In this document: positions 59,766 to 64,000 of the stretch, piece after piece
How the letters are laid out: each line of letters begins with the position of its first letter
How positions within the stretch are numbered: position 1 is the first letter of the stretch
From: Ophioderma brevispina
Taxonomy: Eukaryota > Echinodermata > Ophiuroidea > Amphilepidida > Ophiodermatidae
Direction: 5' to 3'
Assembly: GCA_023653785.1 (NCBI GenBank)
Contig: JAMKCH010036036.1
Location: forward strand, 62,001 to 126,000
DNA: 64,000 nt
The notes under the pieces: generated by a model
What the model was told of the DNA's origin: nothing
The model's input: only the letters and a program-made list of their open reading frames with translations
Databases searched by the model: none
Translations under genes and position numbers: made by a program

Positions 59766-61794
59766 AGAAATAAATAATTTGCGATACTATCTTCAATATT
59801 TTAATCGTATCTGGTACAAACATAACATCACCATAAGCATACCCAAACGTTACTCTATTTTTGCAAGCTTTGTGACAGACGTTTCAATCGCTAGCAAAGA
59901 GAAATTCACAACACAATCAAAACAGACCTTTCATCATTTCACATAGACCACAGCTGTATTTTAATTCTAATAGCATCAACGAATTTATTTTCCTTCCAAG
60001 ATAGAAATGATTACTTTGGACGATAAGGATTTTTCTGAATTCCTGTTTTATATGTTGTACACGTTTCATTATATTTACTGAATTGAATTCGTTTCAACAT
60101 CAAATTAGCGACCCTTCTAGGCGATAAAATCGTTGAGTGGTTTTCAACAACATGGAAATCGAATTCATATTGACAGAAATTATTGTTTCGTGGTTAAACA
60201 ACCTCAAAGACATAGTTTGTTTTCTCTAAGGGTGAATTCCCAGCAACACGATGTTGTGATTTCACTTTACAATACAGGTGATAGGACTTGTAACCTCCTA
60301 CAGGCCAAATACACCCCGGCCACATATTTTGCATTCCAATTAAATAACAAAAAGTCACAGACAATGTGTCTAATGTTTATGTTATTATGTACGATCGACG
60401 AAACAAGTGGAAGATTTTACCTCCATTGTGACATGATTGACATTTTGTATTATAACTATCGAACTACAATTTTTTTAAATGGTTGAAACGTGATGAATAT
60501 GTTGATGAACTGTTTAACACATTCAGACCCTTTTCATATTTTTACCCCTGTGTAAACCTTTTCCCGATTATATTCCACTACTTTCCGAGATTTCGAGGTA
60601 GATTTCCTTAGATTTTTAGTAAGTTATCCCAAATGTCAAACAATACAAAATTCTGTTTATAAACCTTTTGTTGCAACTATTTTGGGATTGTGGAGCTTAT
60701 TTTCATAAATTCACCCGTCTATAAGGTCCTTTTTTTATCCTGGTGAAGTGTAGATTGTGAGATGTCAGGAAGAGGGTTCTGTCTGGAACTGACATTTGGA
60801 TTTATTCCTAAGGCTTGAGCAACTCATGCAATGTTAGCTTCGGACCTACCAGTAATCCGCCTTCTTCTTGATGCTTGCAATTGCCTGTTATGGTTCCATG
60901 ATCGTGGAATTTCCTAGCCTAGCCCTTTTTATTCTTGGCTTGCTTACCGAGTATGTTGCTGCTGACAATGGTAATTGTTACTACTGCCTAACATGAAAGC
61001 CTCCATAAATGTTATTTATTATTTCTATCAATTAGTTGTTTGAATTCTGTCAATCGGTTTATTCTTGTGCTCTTATCCTTTTAATAAAAGAAGTAGCCCT
61101 ACAAGAATGAGTACCATTGTATCAGGAAGAATTTACGTATTCTGCTCTCGTCTTGCTAGCGCATTACCTATTTATTCCTTTCTCCTGTATAAATATTTTG
61201 CTAGGTTTTTATCAATGTCAGGGCGGCCAACTTTGTGAAACACTGTGATTTGTTTAACTTCAATCCTAGTAATGTAAATATCCAGCGCCCACGAAATGAT
61301 AAAATTGCCTTGGCACGACAAATACCCAAATTTGCTCGTAATATTGAAGACCAACAGGAAAGGTCTGATGTTTAATTCCACGGTTGTTATTGAAACAACA
61401 GCACATACTTTATATTTATTAAATTCAAATGTTATTCATTAAAGATATCCTACCCTTTTCAACGACCTTGGTCGCGGAATTGGGGATCTTATGAATACCA
61501 CTCAGGTATACCACCCTGGAGATACGTAATTGTATACGAAGTTATGTGCTACTTTCAAGAACAAAGAACTCGCATAACTTGTCCGGACAGGTCGATGATG
61601 ATCAACAGTCGGTAGAACACTGATCTATTTTAATATTTATCATAATTCAACAATATGTTTGCTTAACTAAAACATATTTTTTTATCATAAACACTACGAT
61701 TGACTTTTCTGATATTTAGTTGTCTTGATATTTACACTGTTACAGGGCAGATCAGTAAGCTGTACTTTTTGACACGTTCTATATACGCACGTTT

Positions 61795-61998
61795 AATAGG
61801 CCAAACTGCGCTAACTTATACAAGTGTGAAAATAGTCCCAACCGTTTCAGTGGGAAAACCACAACAAGGATACCCAGCCAAAAGTAATCAGAGGGATGAG
61901 TAAAAACAGCAAAGATAAGAATTAATTGCTCATCTCAACTGGCATGAGTTGGGATGTTGGGATGAGCATTTTATTCTTATTTACGGTAACATAATTAC
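61795..61998. other. Copy-B-specific insert with a hairpin
   Basis: Copy A passes from ACCCTAAATTTAT to CTTCGCATAGG within a few bases, while B carries about 200 bp more. Inside, CATCTCAACT-GGCATG-AGTTGGGATG forms a 10-pair stem with one wobble, followed by a second TTGGGATG and GAGCA that pairs with TGCTC outside. Element class unknown. Confidence 0.55.
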
Positions 61999-62284
61999 TC
62001 TTTGCATAGGCCATTGCATTGTTTAACGCAACAGTTAAGTGTAAGTTTTCACCGTTGTTTCATCACCAAAGACCGGATAAAATTAAACTTTGTTGCTCTT
62101 AATAGGCATAATTCGTCCATACAATGAAAGCAACACACTGTTAATTGTTATATCTATTGGACGCCACTCAATATATCGATTCAAATTGCGTTTATTTATT
62201 AATATCAATGTAAATATTACAAGCCAATTGATACCACTTAGCAGCCCATTTGGTTCAGAGGCAACGTTGATTCACGGTTTCTAG

Positions 62285-62690
62285 TACCAATTTAAAATAA
62301 ATACAACTTCGATACAAGAGAGACAGAACTGATATAATCGCAGTCTTTTCCTATTTCCAATGACATGAATGACGAAATGTATCCAGCAATATTGCATTTG
62401 ATTGCAATAATGTGAAAGTAATGCGACAATGTACAGGCCCTGTTTACAAGGGTTGTTTAAGCCAATTGGCGACTGGTTAGTTCGGGGATAAGGCCCCTTG
62501 AAGACCATTTGGCATACCGGAATTGTGTATTCCTTATTTGATTAGTTTTAAAAGCCCGGGCTCAAACTTTTGAACCCCAGATTGCCAAGAGTGATGTCAT
62601 ACCGTAAATACGTTAGAAGAGACTAATAAGAAATAACCTGTTCAAGTTATCTCTTTTTGCAAAACTTACGATGGTCTATGATTTCGCTAA
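62285..62690. other. Copy-B-specific block, ~400 bp, unclassified
   Basis: Lies between the shared GGCAACG-TTGATT segment (47,860 / 62,260) and shared GATTTCGCTAA (47,901 / 62,679). No clear TIR or tail, and no gene recognised. Confidence 0.5.
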
Positions 62691-63120
62691 AAAATCAAGG
62701 TAGACGCATACAATGCACAGGAACAAATATATTATATATTAAAATAAAGGCATATTGCCGCTATTCCTTTGGCAGATGACAGTTCCATATGCAGCAATTT
62801 GAGAGATTTTTTTGCAAAGTTTACCTCAAAACGGTCAATTTTGATCATACTTACTTGATCATCCACAACATTCCCAACCGGTCAATGTATTGTTTTATAT
62901 ATAAAGGCTAGTGGAGCCGCTAATAATTCTCTTGATCAAAAATATTTTCATCTCTTAATCTTAATAACTTCATGAACTTGCACATGAAGAACAAAGATAG
63001 CCGGAGGCGTCATTTTAGTGGGTCATGTATTGATTGGTAATAGTATACGGTACTTATCCTTGTCTGGCCGAAATGTTACGGTCATATATGATGGTTATCT
63101 AACCGTCTTCAGCATGCGTT

Positions 63121-63806
63121 GGTCACACCATTTACGTCTTGGCACGCAGCGCCGGCCATTGTTGAATGGCCGGCAAACCTTGGCAAATCTTCACTGCGCT
63201 AGGGAGTTATCAACCACGCCATAATCGGCTGAGCGTGGGAAACTCCACGTACACACAGTGTCAGATAGCGTTGATTCGGATTTTTTGTACATTGCGGTAC
63301 TCTGGAGATTGCGCAAAATACTTGGCCTATCGTAACGATTTACGCACCAAAATATTCCTAACTAAATTGTCTAGTTAGCTGACTAGTTTATAATATAGGT
63401 TTATTTTTGGAAAAAGACAAAAAAAAAAACGTGAAAAATACGATCCATACAAGCATTTTTCTTACCTTATCAGCTGGCTCAATTCTCGATTGCTGCTGTC
63501 AAGTCATGCCACACGCCAGGCTTACAAAAACTATTGAGCTAAGGGGTCTTTTTTGTCAGGAACCCGTTTCTAACATCAGATCGACCACCTGATTCGTTGA
63601 TTTCGCGATATCCAAGGTACCGCGAAACCGTTTTTTATTCCTTGTTCAAGCTAATCGCAGAGCCTTTAACACAGCGTTTGGCTGCTAGGGAGTCCCATGA
63701 CGTAGCGCATGTCTAAGAATAGCCGGACAATTAACGATGCGGATACGGAATAGGTGGCGCTGTGTCCCAGCAGTAGAGATGCTTTGGGAGCGTAAATGGT
63801 GTGAGG
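63121..63806. mobile_element. TIR element specific to copy B, ~686 bp
   Basis: The left end GGTCACACCATTTACG and the reverse complement of the right end CCTCACACCATTTACG match over 14 consecutive bases. Flanks carry TGCGTT (left) and TGCATT (right), while copy A shows a single CGCATT at the empty site near 48,332, which supports insertion with a short target duplication. No transposase frame inside. It contains a perfect 10-bp hairpin at 63,151. Confidence 0.8.
63151..63174. repeat. Perfect hairpin inside the 63.1-kb element
   Basis: GCCGGCCATT-GTTG-AATGGCCGGC: ten perfect pairs with a four-base loop, lying about 30 bp inside the left end of the TIR element. Confidence 0.9.
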
Positions 63807-64000
63807 TGCATTGGTATTTAAACAAACTCCATGTCGTAAGGTGGCAACCAGGGTTGATGTACTGTAACGACTCCAAACGCAAACATTTGTGGCACGATGA
63901 TAACTTTATTCCTAGACTGTAATATGGACCACTTCAACTCCATCATCATGATTATTGCTTTTCAACTTGTGTCTGTTTCGAAGTTTTGCATTATCTAGAG

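Overview
The window is AT-rich eukaryotic, non-coding, repeat-dense DNA. The sequence alone supports a metazoan, probably an invertebrate. The reasons are a decayed LINE reverse-transcriptase ORF, a tRNA-derived SINE remnant, many short terminal-inverted-repeat (TIR) DNA elements, long (GAT)n and (AT)n microsatellites, and the lack of any prokaryote-like gene packing. A marine deuterostome is a guess from the look of the LINE, the SINE and the ATGGCGGCC-type repeat; I cannot fix the taxon. I found no convincing cellular protein-coding gene. Open frames are 60 to 151 codons long, about what chance gives in AT-rich DNA, and the longest lie over repeats.

Layout. 1-17.9 kb: unique-looking AT-rich DNA with inserted DNA elements. 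These are a TIR family with TTAA-containing ends (1.07 and 4.40 kb), a foldback element with ~200-bp arms (5.38-6.48 kb), a degenerate minisatellite (7.8-8.06 kb), a GCGATTT-rich TIR element (12.55-13.65 kb) and a ~2.7-kb decayed DNA transposon (13.75-16.42 kb). The last of these holds a second copy of a repeat also seen at 8.1-8.6 kb. 17.9-22.6 kb: a G-rich tract, then about 4.7 head-to-tail copies of a ~970-bp unit, closed by an (AT)n run. 22.6-31.6 kb: mostly featureless, with hairpins, a SINE remnant, microsatellites and one weak exon-like frame. 31.6-33.5 kb: a 5'-truncated, frameshifted LINE ORF2. 33.6-34.75 kb: a minisatellite carrying ATGGCGGCC / AAGATGGCC motifs.

34.9-64.0 kb: the dominant structure is a head-to-tail pair of ~14-kb copies (A: 34,912-48,671; B: 48,672 to beyond the window end). 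The copies align along their whole length but differ by several insertions: a retroposon only in A; four TIR elements that are absent or reduced in A (about 52.3, 53.0, 56.4 and 63.1 kb); a minisatellite and a local duplication only in B; and several unclassified A-only or B-only blocks. Open frames shared by A and B differ almost only at amino-acid-changing positions, so they are not conserved genes. The pair is either a true tandem segmental duplication or two divergent haplotypes joined by the assembler. Scattered one-base indels, worst in the ~970-bp array, suggest poorly polished long-read sequence in places.
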